Assembly (NCBI GenBank): GCA_043802425.1
Contig: JAZDLA010000041.1
Location: forward strand, 1-31,979
Direction of reading: 5' to 3'
Source of the DNA: JAGUYA01 sp043802425
GTDB lineage: Bacteria > Omnitrophota > Gorgyraeia > Gygaellales > Profunditerraquicolaceae
Length of the DNA stretch: 31,979 nt
Made by a program: the position numbers and the translations under genes. The notes beneath the pieces are model-generated. The model was given only the letters and a program-made list of their open reading frames with translations, was not told the DNA's origin and ran no database searches. Shown piece after piece: positions 1 through 7,561 of this stretch (within the stretch, counting starts at the first letter, position 1; every line of letters begins with the position of its first letter).

Positions 1-100
1 ATGAAGGAAGTCCTGGTAAAATTCCAGGCACTGTCCCGCAACGGTAAATCCTCTAACTTATTGAGGGCGAGTCCGGTCGATCATCTATTCTAGGTAAGTA
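1..100 (+). promoter_or_regulatory. Cobalamin (B12) riboswitch, 5' part outside the window
   Basis: The conserved B12-box core is visible: a GGTAAAAT-like segment, then CACTGTCCCGCAACGGTAA (about 31-49), a variable hairpin with CCTC/GAGG arms, and GAGTCCGGTCGATCATC (about 69-85), matching the family's GCCAGGAGACCTGCC segment. The upstream part of the aptamer lies before base 1. It directly precedes a BtuB-like receptor, so coenzyme B12 binding probably represses receptor expression. The purine-rich ribosome binding site at about 111-121 falls where the regulatory hairpin would be expected. The 3' boundary is approximate. Confidence 0.88.
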
Positions 101-130
101 CTCTCGATAGAAGGGAAAGGGGTGTTTGAT

Positions 131-2122
131 ATGAAAAAAAACATTGCTTCTTTAGCGGTTATAGGAACATTGATTCATATTCTATCAGGAATATCTTGGC
201 CGGAAGATGTTTCGTTAGAAAAAATTGTAATCACGCCGAATAGAACTCAAGAAGAATTAAGCAGAAGCCCCGGTAACATTTCTGTGATTACAAAAGGTCA
301 AATTGAACGCTCAAAAGCAAAGACTATCCCTGAATTGTTGAATAACCAGGGGTCAGTAATAATGAGAGATTACATTGGTAACGGTAAAACCACAAATGCC
401 GATATCCGCGGTTTCGGAGAAACAGGTGCGAGTAATGTCCTGGTGCTCGTAGATGGAAGGCGAGTGAATAATATTGATTTAAGCGGTACAGATTGGATAC
501 AGATACCCATTTCCATGGTGGAAAAAATCGAAATTCTCAGGGGCGCAGGAAGCGTGCTGTATGGCGATAATGCTTCTGGCGGGGTAATCAATATTATCAC
601 CAAGAAGCCCGCTCTAAAGGAATATGAATTAAAATCTGGGTTGCTTGCAGGCAGCTATGGGACATACGCAGAAAAAATGGAATTCTCTTTTGATAAAGGC
701 TCTTTTTCCGGTTTAGGCCTTTTTGAACAATACCGTACAGATGGCTATAGAATAAACAGCGACCTGTTACGCAACGATATTAATGGAAAGCTGCTATATT
801 CTTTAAATGACAACCTAAAAACCAAAGTGACTTTTGGAAACCATACAGACAAATACGGCCTTCCTGGCGGATTATTAGACAGAGAGTTAAACACAAGGGA
901 TAGAAGAGCTTCGGTAACCCCGGATGATTTTGCTAGATCCAGGGATTATTTTGTGGATTTTGGTATTGAGGGAGATTCGATTGAGCTGGGAAAGGTTGAA
1001 TTCGATTTAGCCAGGAGGAAAAGAGACACTTTATTTAACTATGTTAAAAATACCTGGCATAGCGAAAGAGACACTATTACTTATACAATGAATTCTAAAT
1101 ATTCATTAGATAATGACATCCTCGGTAAGAAAAATAAAATTATCGCCGGCATAGACTATCTTGATGCAGAACAGGACATTGACGACGGAGGATATTCAGG
1201 AAATCATGATAAACTCACCATCTCTAAAAAAAGCTATGGACTGTATTTAGTGGACCGTTTGGATCTTACTGATAAATTTTCTTTAACTGGCGGGCATCGT
1301 TATGAAACAGTAAGTTATAATTTCGAACAGGAAGCAGCCTTGACCGCTTCGGATAAAAGCAACTTTAAAGAAAGTATATTTAACGCCACCCTTAATTATA
1401 GTTATGGCGATAACTGTAATATTTATATGAGCCTTGCGGATAGTTTCCGCCATCCGCTGGTTGATGAGGTCTATGTAAATAAATATGATTATGGCCTAGG
1501 CCCCGGCGGTGGCTTAAATACCGGCCTTACCCCGCAAACCGCAAAGAATTATGAAATAGGCATGCGCCATAGCCTAACCAGAGATTTTATAATAGGGGTC
1601 ACCGGTTATCTAATGAAAGTGAAAAATGAAATATATTATGAGCCGACTACCGGAAATAATTCTAATTATGACAGAACGGTTCATCGTGGTTTAGAATTTA
1701 ACACAGATATAAAATTGAACGGGAACATTAAATTATTCGCCAATTATATTTTTACCGATACATATTTTAAGGGCGGTTCTTATGACAAAAAGATGGCCCC
1801 GGCAGTCCCTATCCATAAATGGGGATTAGGCAGTGATATCAAACTGAATAAATACATTACTCTTTCGCTACTGGGAAATTATGTGGGGGAAAGATATTTT
1901 ATCAGTGACCAGCCGAATGTGCTGCCGCGTATGGGGTCGTATTTTATCGTTGATAGCAGATTAATGTTTGATAAAAATAATTTTTCAGTATTTCTTGCAG
2001 TCAATAATTTATTCAACGAAGAATATTATGAATACGGAGCAGCTGGTTTCGACAGAACATACAAAAATTATTATCCGGCAGCAGAAAGAAATTTTAGCGT
2101 AGGCAGCTCTCTAAAGTTTTAA
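131..2122 (+). CDS. btuB: TonB-dependent outer-membrane receptor, probably for cobalamin (BtuB-like)
   Basis: A TonB-gated outer-membrane beta-barrel of about 663 residues, a normal length for the family. A hydrophobic signal peptide occupies the first 20-25 residues, followed by a TonB-box-like EKIVITPNR and then the plug domain (about residues 40-160, with DIRGFGE, VLVDGRR, IEILRGAGSVLYGDNASGGVINI). The remainder is alternating beta-strands ending in a terminal Phe (VGSSLKF), as needed for BAM assembly. The ligand is inferred from the B12 riboswitch immediately upstream, not from the protein alone. A GTG at 122 opens the same frame, but the ATG at 131 sits 8 nt behind AAAGGGG and is preferred. 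A tonB-type gene follows. Confidence 0.9.
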   Translation: MKKNIASLAVIGTLIHILSGISWPEDVSLEKIVITPNRTQEELSRSPGNISVITKGQIERSKAKTIPELLNNQGSVIMRDYIGNGKTTNADIRGFGETGASNVLVLVDGRRVNNIDLSGTDWIQIPISMVEKIEILRGAGSVLYGDNASGGVINIITKKPALKEYELKSGLLAGSYGTYAEKMEFSFDKGSFSGLGLFEQYRTDGYRINSDLLRNDINGKLLYSLNDNLKTKVTFGNHTDKYGLPGGLLDRELNTRDRRASVTPDDFARSRDYFVDFGIEGDSIELGKVEFDLARRKRDTLFNYVKNTWHSERDTITYTMNSKYSLDNDILGKKNKIIAGIDYLDAEQDIDDGGYSGNHDKLTISKKSYGLYLVDRLDLTDKFSLTGGHRYETVSYNFEQEAALTASDKSNFKESIFNATLNYSYGDNCNIYMSLADSFRHPLVDEVYVNKYDYGLGPGGGLNTGLTPQTAKNYEIGMRHSLTRDFIIGVTGYLMKVKNEIYYEPTTGNNSNYDRTVHRGLEFNTDIKLNGNIKLFANYIFTDTYFKGGSYDKKMAPAVPIHKWGLGSDIKLNKYITLSLLGNYVGERYFISDQPNVLPRMGSYFIVDSRLMFDKNNFSVFLAVNNLFNEEYYEYGAAGFDRTYKNYYPAAERNFSVGSSLKF

Positions 2123-2153
2123 ACAGAGTGTAATTTTTATCTAAAATTCTGAC

Positions 2154-2182
2154 TTGTGAATCTAAACCGTTTGTGCTAATAT
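2154..2182 (+). promoter_or_regulatory. Predicted sigma70 promoter for the tonB-like gene
   Basis: TTGTGA (2154-2159) and TAATAT (2177-2182) are separated by 17 bp, with TGC just before the -10 as in an extended -10 promoter. The start codon at 2192 is only 9 nt past the -10, so the transcript would be leaderless or nearly so. This agrees with the lack of a Shine-Dalgarno sequence. Confidence 0.6.
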
Positions 2183-2191
2183 AATTTCAAG

Positions 2192-2878
2192 ATGTTATCC
2201 GAAAAAACATTCCAGATTGCCTTTTTATTATCGCTCATCGCTCACGGCGTGATCCTCTTTAAGAACCCCGGCCTGAACCTGAATGTCTTCTCCCGGAATA
2301 AACAAGAACAGAATTTAGAGGTAAGTTACCTCAAGCCCCCCGACGCTATAAAGGAAATCCTAAAAATAACAAGACAAAAGGAAGAGCCGTTATTGAAATT
2401 ACCGCAAAAAGTTATTCTCTTAAAGACAGCGCCGCCTCCGTTCATAGATAAAGACGTCATCTTTAAAAAAGAGGCAAGGAGTGTTTCTGGAAAACATGCT
2501 TTTACTAAACCCGCTTTTATAAAGCCCGATATTATTGCTATAAAAAAGAAAATAACCCTGCCGCCTATAGGCATTGATAAAGTTGATAACCCTTCCTACA
2601 TAAGCTATTATCAAATAGTGCGCGAGAAAATCAGGCGCGCAGCGTATCAGAATTATAGCCGTACAGAAGTAGGTGAGGTGTACCTATCTTTTGTTATTTC
2701 TCAGGACGGCTCCCTTAAGGAAATGCGCTTAGCCCAGGAAAAATCTTCTTCCAGCCCTTATTTAAAGGAGATCGCCCTTCAGAGCGTAAAAGAAGCTTCG
2801 CCCTTCCCTAATTTCCCCAAAGAATTAGACTATCCCCAGCTCTCCTTTAATGTGGTCATCTCCTTTGAGGTCGAATAA
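2192..2878 (+). CDS. tonB: TonB-family energy-transducing protein
   Basis: A 228-residue inner-membrane protein that would pass proton-motive-force energy from an ExbB/ExbD complex (not in this window) to outer-membrane receptors. A single N-terminal hydrophobic segment (about residues 8-24, FQIAFLLSLIAHGVILF) anchors it. A Pro/Lys-rich periplasmic linker follows. The last 90 residues form a TonB C-terminal domain (REKIRRAAYQNYS, GEVYLSFVISQDGSLKEMRL, ASPFPNFP). It lies 69 bp after the TonB-dependent receptor and carries its own likely promoter in the gap, so the two form a transport module. There is no ribosome binding site before the ATG, which suggests leaderless translation. A TonB paralogue dedicated to the neighbouring receptor is the natural reading. 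Confidence 0.85.
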   Translation: MLSEKTFQIAFLLSLIAHGVILFKNPGLNLNVFSRNKQEQNLEVSYLKPPDAIKEILKITRQKEEPLLKLPQKVILLKTAPPPFIDKDVIFKKEARSVSGKHAFTKPAFIKPDIIAIKKKITLPPIGIDKVDNPSYISYYQIVREKIRRAAYQNYSRTEVGEVYLSFVISQDGSLKEMRLAQEKSSSSPYLKEIALQSVKEASPFPNFPKELDYPQLSFNVVISFEVE

Positions 2879-2901
2879 GTCTCTAGGTTTAACCTAATTT
2901 A

Positions 2902-2930
2902 TTGACACTCCTTAAAATTAATGCTATATT
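2902..2930 (+). promoter_or_regulatory. Strong extended -10 sigma70 promoter before rpsU
   Basis: A perfect TTGACA (2902-2907), a 17-bp spacer ending in TGC, and TATATT (2925-2930). A short palindrome, TAGGTT-T-AACCTA (2884-2896), lies directly upstream of the -35 and might bind a regulator. The same layout recurs at 23299-23327, so it is probably the housekeeping consensus of this organism. Confidence 0.85.
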
Positions 2931-2966
2931 AATAGTCCTAATAAAGTAGAAGGGAGATGATTATAT

Positions 2967-3137
2967 ATGCCGGAGATTGAAATTAAGAAGGACGAATCTT
3001 TTGAATCGGCATTGCGCCGTTTTAAAAGAAAGATTGAGCAGGAGGGCATTTTAAGGGAGCTTCGGGACCGCAAGCATTACGAAAAACCCAGCGCACGCAA
3101 AAGAAAAAAGGCAAGGACAGCAAAGACAAGAAAATAG
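2967..3137 (+). CDS. rpsU: 30S ribosomal protein S21
   Basis: A 56-residue, highly basic protein starting MPEIEIKKDESFESALRRFK and ending in a Lys/Arg-rich tail (SARKRKKARTAKTRK), matching bS21 in length, layout and the ESALRRFKRK core. It sits on the small ribosomal subunit near the anti-Shine-Dalgarno region and helps initiation. A good ribosome binding site (AGAAGGGAG, about 2947-2955) precedes the ATG. It is the first gene after a strong promoter. The next gene starts 2 nt after the stop, so rpsU probably leads an operon with 3140-5434. Confidence 0.93.
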   Translation: MPEIEIKKDESFESALRRFKRKIEQEGILRELRDRKHYEKPSARKRKKARTAKTRK

Positions 3138-3139
3138 CG

Positions 3140-4063
3140 ATGGGCCTTGCTCTTTCTACATCCTGGAATGCCTCACGTTATACTGACGGTAAAAAAATAA
3201 TCTCAGAGATAAAAAAACTGGGGTTTTGTGATTTAGAGCTAAGTTTTAACCTCACCTTAAATCATTTAAAGGATATCCGAGAGGTAGTCAAAGCTAACCA
3301 GATAAAAGTTGTAAGCGTACATAATTTCTGCCCTATTCCGGATGGATTAAAGCCGGATATAGCCCTACCTGATTATTACTCTATGGCCTCCCTGGATGAT
3401 AAAGAAAGACAAAACTCTATAAAATACGCCAAAAGAAGCATAGATACGGCTGGAGGTTTAAACGCCAAAGCAGTAGTCCTGCACTGCGGCAGGGTCCAGA
3501 TGCCTGACAGAACAAGAAAACTGATTGATCTCTACAAAAGGGGTCTAAAAGGCTCAAAGGAATTTAAAAAAATAAAAGAAGATACTACACGAGAAAGAAA
3601 AAGGCTTCATAGGCCATTTTTAAAGAATACCCTTAAGAGCCTGGAGGAATTAAGCCGTTATGCGCAATGCCAAGGCATAGCGCTGGGTATCGAAACCCGT
3701 TTTTATTATAACGAGATCCCCCTAAAAGAAGAAATAGGATTAATCCTGGATACCTTTAAGAATTCCAACGTATTTTACTGGCATGACGTGGGGCATGCCC
3801 AGGTTATGGAAAATCTAGGCTTTGCCACGCACAAGGAATATTTAGATTTATATGCCAGGTATATGCTCGGGATACATCTACATAATATTTCCGGGTGCCA
3901 GGACCATCGGGCGCCCTCCAGGGGGGAATTTAACTTTAGCTGGCTAAGGCCTTACCTAAAGAAGAGTACCCTTAAGGTAATCGAAGCGCATCGTCCGGCT
4001 GGGGCCGCTGACCTAAAGAAAAGCAAGGCGCTCTTAGAAAAAGTATTTCATGGGAAAATCTAA
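3140..4063 (+). CDS. Sugar phosphate isomerase/epimerase-like TIM-barrel protein
   Basis: A 307-residue protein of the xylose-isomerase-like/AP-endonuclease-2 superfamily. The barrel strands and likely metal-ligand positions are visible in order: LELSFN, VVSVHNFCP, AVVLHCGR, LGIETRFYYNEIP, WHDVGHAQ, LGIHLHNISG and KVIEAHRP. The His, Glu and Asp residues at strand ends suggest a divalent-metal centre. Members isomerise or epimerise sugars and sugar acids or act on abasic DNA; the substrate cannot be told from sequence. It starts 2 nt after rpsU and its end overlaps the Memo-family gene by 14 nt, so the genes are translationally coupled. Confidence 0.8.
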   Translation: MGLALSTSWNASRYTDGKKIISEIKKLGFCDLELSFNLTLNHLKDIREVVKANQIKVVSVHNFCPIPDGLKPDIALPDYYSMASLDDKERQNSIKYAKRSIDTAGGLNAKAVVLHCGRVQMPDRTRKLIDLYKRGLKGSKEFKKIKEDTTRERKRLHRPFLKNTLKSLEELSRYAQCQGIALGIETRFYYNEIPLKEEIGLILDTFKNSNVFYWHDVGHAQVMENLGFATHKEYLDLYARYMLGIHLHNISGCQDHRAPSRGEFNFSWLRPYLKKSTLKVIEAHRPAGAADLKKSKALLEKVFHGKI

Positions 4064-4871
4064 AGTAAGACAGCCTCAGGTAGCAGGCCGATTTTATCCG
4101 TCTTCTAGCCAGGAGCTTAAGAAACAGATAGATAATCTTGTGGATAAAAAAGCGGCTAAGCTGGACGCCATTGCCTGTATGCTTCCCCACGCCGGCTATA
4201 TGTATTCCGGAAGAGTTGCAGCAAAGACGTTATCGCGGATTAATATCAAAGAAAAAATAATCCTCTTAGGGCCTAATCATACTGGTAGCGGAGCAAAATT
4301 TAGCATTATGACCGAAGGGATATGGCAGACTCCTTTAGGCGAAGTCAAGATAGATTCCCTGCTGGCAAAGGAAATATTAAATAGTTCCGAATACTTAGAA
4401 GACGATACCCTGGCGCATAGATACGAACATTCTTTAGAGGTAGAACTACCGTTTTTACAATATTTTAAAGCTGATTTTGAGATTGTGCCCATAACCTTTC
4501 TTTCCGACGAATCCGAGGCTTTAAAAAAAATAGGCCGGGAGATCGCCGATAGCGTCAAAAAGCGCAAGATTAATAACTCTACAATAATTATCGCCAGTTC
4601 TGATATGACGCACTATGAGCCAGAGGGCGAAGCTAAAAAAAAGGACGCAGAGGCTATAGAGGCGATACTAGAACTAGACGAAGATAAGCTTATGCAGAGA
4701 ATAAGGCGTTTAAACATATCGATGTGCGGATGCGCGCCGGTTATAGCGATGATTTCGGCGGCTAAATGCCTGGGGGCAAAAATAGCTAAGCTAATCAATT
4801 ATCAGACAAGCGGCGACGTAACCGGCGATAGAGAGAGCGTAGTAGGTTACGCCGGTATAATAGTATACTAG
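4050..4871 (+). CDS. amrB: Memo-family protein (AmmeMemoRadiSam system protein B)
   Basis: A 273-residue protein of the MEMO1 family. Signatures in order: RQPQVAGRFYP near the N-terminus, MLPHAGYMYSG, LLGPNHTG, HSLEVELPFLQY, ASSDMTHYEP and TGDRESVVGYAG at the C-terminus. The conserved His (PHAGY, PNHTG, THYE), Asp and Cys (MCGCAP) positions correspond to the presumed metal site related to LigB dioxygenases. In many genomes this family is linked with an AMMECR1 protein and a radical SAM protein. Neither is adjacent here; the nearest radical SAM gene (25260) looks more like PflX. The start overlaps the preceding gene. The biochemical role in bacteria is unsettled. Confidence 0.88.
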   Translation: MGKSKVRQPQVAGRFYPSSSQELKKQIDNLVDKKAAKLDAIACMLPHAGYMYSGRVAAKTLSRINIKEKIILLGPNHTGSGAKFSIMTEGIWQTPLGEVKIDSLLAKEILNSSEYLEDDTLAHRYEHSLEVELPFLQYFKADFEIVPITFLSDESEALKKIGREIADSVKKRKINNSTIIIASSDMTHYEPEGEAKKKDAEAIEAILELDEDKLMQRIRRLNISMCGCAPVIAMISAAKCLGAKIAKLINYQTSGDVTGDRESVVGYAGIIVY

Positions 4872-4886
4872 ACGAGGGCATAATTT

Positions 4887-5234
4887 ATGGATGAACCAAA
4901 TAAAGATATCGACGAGAGCTGGAAAGAGACAATTGAAAAAGAGAAGGGTAATTTACAAAAAGAAGGGAAGGCCGTTCCCCTTGAGCCGGATTTTATTTTC
5001 TTCCTGACCACCCTCTCGCTTCAGGCCTCCATCGATTTGGGCCAGATCCCTAATCCGGTAACCAATAAGAAAGAGGAAAACCTTACGCAGGCTAAATTCC
5101 TTATTGATACGCTGGCAATGTTAAAAGAAAAAACCAAGGGAAACCTGACGCAGGAAGAAGCAAATTTCTTAGAAAACGTACTTTACGAATTAAGGATGCA
5201 GTATATAGCTAAGACGCGTAACACCCCAGCTTAA
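4887..5234 (+). CDS. DUF1844 family protein
   Basis: A 115-residue soluble protein. The N-terminal 30 residues are charged and probably flexible. Residues about 33-107 match DUF1844: FIFFLTTLSLQASIDLGQIPNP, then AKFLIDTLAMLKEKTKGNLTQEE and a final ENVLYELRMQYI helix. Its function is unknown; the pattern suggests a small helical protein. It lies 15 nt after the Memo-family gene in the rpsU-led cluster, with GAGGG upstream of the ATG. Two stem-loops start at its stop codon. Confidence 0.85.
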   Translation: MDEPNKDIDESWKETIEKEKGNLQKEGKAVPLEPDFIFFLTTLSLQASIDLGQIPNPVTNKKEENLTQAKFLIDTLAMLKEKTKGNLTQEEANFLENVLYELRMQYIAKTRNTPA

Positions 5235-5263
5235 TGGACTGCTGGGTGTGCCCTTACTGGGCA
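5221..5263 (+). other. Two adjoining stem-loops between the DUF1844 and Trm112-like genes
   Basis: The first pairs ACACCCCAGC (5221-5230, one bulged C) with GCTGGGTGT (5241-5249) across a 10-nt loop that contains the DUF1844 stop codon. The second pairs TGCCC (5249-5253) with GGGCA (5259-5263) and ends on the strong ribosome binding site AAGGAGGTG (5263-5271). With no T-run this is not a typical terminator. An RNA processing site or translation control of the next gene fits better. Confidence 0.5.
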
Positions 5264-5275
5264 AGGAGGTGAAAA

Positions 5276-5434
5276 ATGATCGATAAAGAACTGCTGGCTA
5301 TTTTAGCCTGTCCTGCCTGTAAGGCGGACGTTGAGCTAAAAGATAACAAAATCGTCTGCATGAAGTGCGGAAAAAAATATCCCATAAAAGACGATATACC
5401 CATTATGCTAATTGACGAGGCTGAGGAATCTTAA
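5276..5434 (+). CDS. Trm112/YcaR-like zinc-ribbon protein
   Basis: A 52-residue protein with two zinc knuckles, LACPACK (residues 10-16) and CMKCGKKYP (28-36), followed by IKDDIPIML, the hallmark of the Trm112p/YcaR family. Eukaryotic and archaeal Trm112 activates methyltransferases; the bacterial small forms are of uncertain role and often sit beside cell-envelope genes. A near-perfect ribosome binding site, AAGGAGGTG, lies 4 nt before the ATG. It appears to be the last gene of the rpsU cluster, before an intergenic palindrome. Confidence 0.85.
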   Translation: MIDKELLAILACPACKADVELKDNKIVCMKCGKKYPIKDDIPIMLIDEAEES

Positions 5435-5447
5435 ACTTTTGCCTTTT

Positions 5448-5469
5448 CCTGCCTCACCGGTGAGGCAGG
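5448..5469 (+). repeat. Perfect 22-bp intergenic palindrome, GCCTCACC type
   Basis: CCTGCCTCACC followed directly by its exact reverse complement, between the Trm112-like gene and aroQ. A related hairpin with the same CCTGCCTCACC half occurs at 14389-14413. The two look like members of one REP-like family. It might also slow or end transcription, but no T-run follows. Confidence 0.7.
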
Positions 5470-5502
5470 TACTATTGACTCTTAAGTTAAGGGGCTATTA
5501 TT

Positions 5503-5934
5503 ATGAAGAAAATATTAGTGATACACGGGCCAAACCTAGGCCTCTTGGGTAGGAGAGAGCCTAATATTTACGGCAAGGTCACTCTCCAGGATATAAACAG
5601 CTCGTTAAAAAAGGCTGCGAAAAAGAGAAAAGTAACCCTGACTATAAAACAATCTAACCACGAAGGCCAGATTGTAGACCTGATCGGCAGGATGAAAAAT
5701 AAATACGCCGCCCTCTTAATAAACCCGGCGGCCTATACGCATACCAGCGTTGCTATCAGGGATGCTATTGCGGCTGCCAGCATCCCGGCGGTTGAAGTGC
5801 ACATTTCCAATATTTACTCCAGAGAAGAATTCAGGCGAAAATCCCTGATCAGCCCGGTAGTCAAGGGCGTAATATCCGGTTTTGGGCCAAAGGGTTATAC
5901 CCTAGCCTTAGAGGCCTTGATAGACCTGCTTTAA
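5503..5934 (+). CDS. aroQ: Type II 3-dehydroquinate dehydratase
   Basis: Dehydrates 3-dehydroquinate to 3-dehydroshikimate, the third step of the shikimate pathway, in the cytoplasm as a dodecamer. The 143-residue length is typical of type II enzymes. The motif HGPNLGLLGRREPNIYG (residues 8-24) carries the Asn, the flexible-lid Arg residues and the catalytic Tyr. NPAAYTHTSVAIRDAI (74-89) and EVHISNIYSREEFR (98-111) supply the catalytic His and the substrate-binding residues. The pathway partner aroB is at 22188. It heads a run with pepQ and efp; the next start is 7 nt away. Confidence 0.96.
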   Translation: MKKILVIHGPNLGLLGRREPNIYGKVTLQDINSSLKKAAKKRKVTLTIKQSNHEGQIVDLIGRMKNKYAALLINPAAYTHTSVAIRDAIAAASIPAVEVHISNIYSREEFRRKSLISPVVKGVISGFGPKGYTLALEALIDLL

Positions 5935-5941
5935 ATGTGTG

Positions 5942-7000
5942 ATGGACCAGCATATAAAAAATATATACGCAGAGTTAGCGCAAAAAAATCTCGATGCCCT
6001 GCTATTATCATCTGCAGCAAACATTTCATATCTAGTTAATTTCTCAAGCCGGGACTCCTATTTCCTGGTTTCAAAAAAAGGAAATTTTTATATTACCGAC
6101 TCTCGCTATATTGAAGAAGCCGCCAATCAGATCAAAAAAAACGCTGCAATAAAAAAAACTGGGGGCGCGCCTAAAACAATAGGCCAGCTGGCAAGAGGCC
6201 TTAGCCTTAAACGCATCGGATTTGAAGAAAAATACCTCACCTTAAGCGAACACAAAAGCATAAAGAAGGAATTAACCGCAAAAACAAACCTAATCCCTAC
6301 CCATGGGTTAGTGGAGGATTTAAGGCAGATAAAGAATGATGCAGAATTAAAGAAAATAAATAAAGCCATACAAATAACGATCAAGGCATTTGATTTTATC
6401 AAGGATCTCATAGCCCCGGGAAAGAAAGAAATAGAGTTAGCCGCAGAAATAGAGCGCTTTATAAGATATAACGGTGCCCATGGCAGCGCCTTTGATATAA
6501 TTGTTGCCTCCGGGCCTAATTCCAGTTTCCCGCACCATATCACCTCGCAAAGAAAAATCAGGAACAACGAACACGTCCTGATCGATATCGGTGTCGACTA
6601 TCTTGGCTATAAATCTGACTTGACAAGGGTTTTCTTTTTGGGTAAAATAACCTCTGTTGTAAGAAGGATTTACGATATAGTCCGCGATGCTCAAGATCGG
6701 GCAATAAGAAAAGTAAAGCCTGGTTTTCAGATAAATAAAATTGATACGCTTGCCCGCCAATATATAACTAAAAAAGGATACGGCGGGTTTTTTAGTCATA
6801 GCCTAGGCCACGGCATAGGATTAGATGTGCATGAAGAACCTGGGATATCTCCTAAGACAAGGGGGACCTTAGAGCCGGGTATGGTATTTACGGTTGAACC
6901 GGCGATTTATCTATCCCGAAAATTCGGCATAAGACTAGAGGATATGGTTTTAGTGACACCCAAAGGTTATGAGGTATTAAGTGGCGCTCTCCATAAATGA
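5942..7000 (+). CDS. pepQ: Xaa-Pro aminopeptidase/dipeptidase, M24B family
   Basis: A 352-residue 'pita-bread' metallopeptidase that removes residues preceding proline. An N-terminal creatinase-like domain (about 1-125, with SSAANISYLVNF) precedes the catalytic domain. The five dimetal ligands are present in order: Asp in LIDIG, Asp in SDLTR, His in SLGHGIGLDVHE, Glu in TVEPAIY and Glu in RLEDMV. A GTG at 5939 immediately precedes the ATG at 5942; either could be used and the ATG is chosen here. The 3' end overlaps efp by 20 nt. The aroQ-pepQ-efp order is the same as yqhS-yqhT-efp in Bacillus. Confidence 0.92.
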   Translation: MDQHIKNIYAELAQKNLDALLLSSAANISYLVNFSSRDSYFLVSKKGNFYITDSRYIEEAANQIKKNAAIKKTGGAPKTIGQLARGLSLKRIGFEEKYLTLSEHKSIKKELTAKTNLIPTHGLVEDLRQIKNDAELKKINKAIQITIKAFDFIKDLIAPGKKEIELAAEIERFIRYNGAHGSAFDIIVASGPNSSFPHHITSQRKIRNNEHVLIDIGVDYLGYKSDLTRVFFLGKITSVVRRIYDIVRDAQDRAIRKVKPGFQINKIDTLARQYITKKGYGGFFSHSLGHGIGLDVHEEPGISPKTRGTLEPGMVFTVEPAIYLSRKFGIRLEDMVLVTPKGYEVLSGALHK

Positions 7001-7547
7001 TGTTAAATCAGGCTTAACCATACTCGTTGACGGCGAAGTATATTTGGTAGTAGAAACCCAGCACGTAAAGCCCGGTAAGGGTTCGGCCTTTGTACGGGTC
7101 AAATTAAGAAACCTCAAGAACAGCAATATCCAAGAGAAGACCTTCCGGGGAGATGAAAAAATAGATTCTGCCTTTGTCGAAGAAAGAAAGCTACAATATC
7201 AGTATGCCTCCGGTAGCATCTATCATTTCATGGACCAGGATAATTTTGAAGAGATATCCATATCCGAAAAGAGTATTGGAGGTAATAAAAAATTCTTAAA
7301 AGATAACCTGGAAATTATGGGGTATTTCTATAAAGACGAGGTCTTAAACGTAAACCTGCCCAATTTTATTGAGTTTAAGATTACCCATACCGAACAGGGC
7401 ATAAAAGGAGATACCGCAAAGAGTGGCACAAAACCGGCAGAGATAGAAACCGGCACCGTTATCCAGGTGCCACTTTTTATAAATACAGGGGATAAAATTA
7501 AGGTGGATACCCGCACAGGGGGGTATATCGAAAGGGTATACTCATAA
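6981..7547 (+). CDS. efp: Elongation factor P
   Basis: Relieves ribosome stalling at consecutive prolines. The 188 residues form three beta-barrel domains. The N-terminal ALSINDVKSGLTILVDGEVY and the domain-I tip HVKPGKGSAFVR place a lysine (about residue 33) where other EF-Ps are modified. The ending DKIKVDTRTGGYIERV is the standard domain III close. GTG is the start: it aligns with the family N-terminus and has GAGGT 5 nt upstream, inside pepQ. No modification enzyme (EpmA/EpmB, YmfI) is visible in the window, so the state of the lysine is open. Confidence 0.96.
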   Translation: MALSINDVKSGLTILVDGEVYLVVETQHVKPGKGSAFVRVKLRNLKNSNIQEKTFRGDEKIDSAFVEERKLQYQYASGSIYHFMDQDNFEEISISEKSIGGNKKFLKDNLEIMGYFYKDEVLNVNLPNFIEFKITHTEQGIKGDTAKSGTKPAEIETGTVIQVPLFINTGDKIKVDTRTGGYIERVYS

Positions 7548-7561
7548 AACAAGAGGTCTAA

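Noticed and set aside
4873..4890. A 15-base match, AGGGCATAATTTATG, at about 4875 and 31396
   Set aside because: In AT-rich DNA of this length one such match is expected by chance; the surroundings differ.
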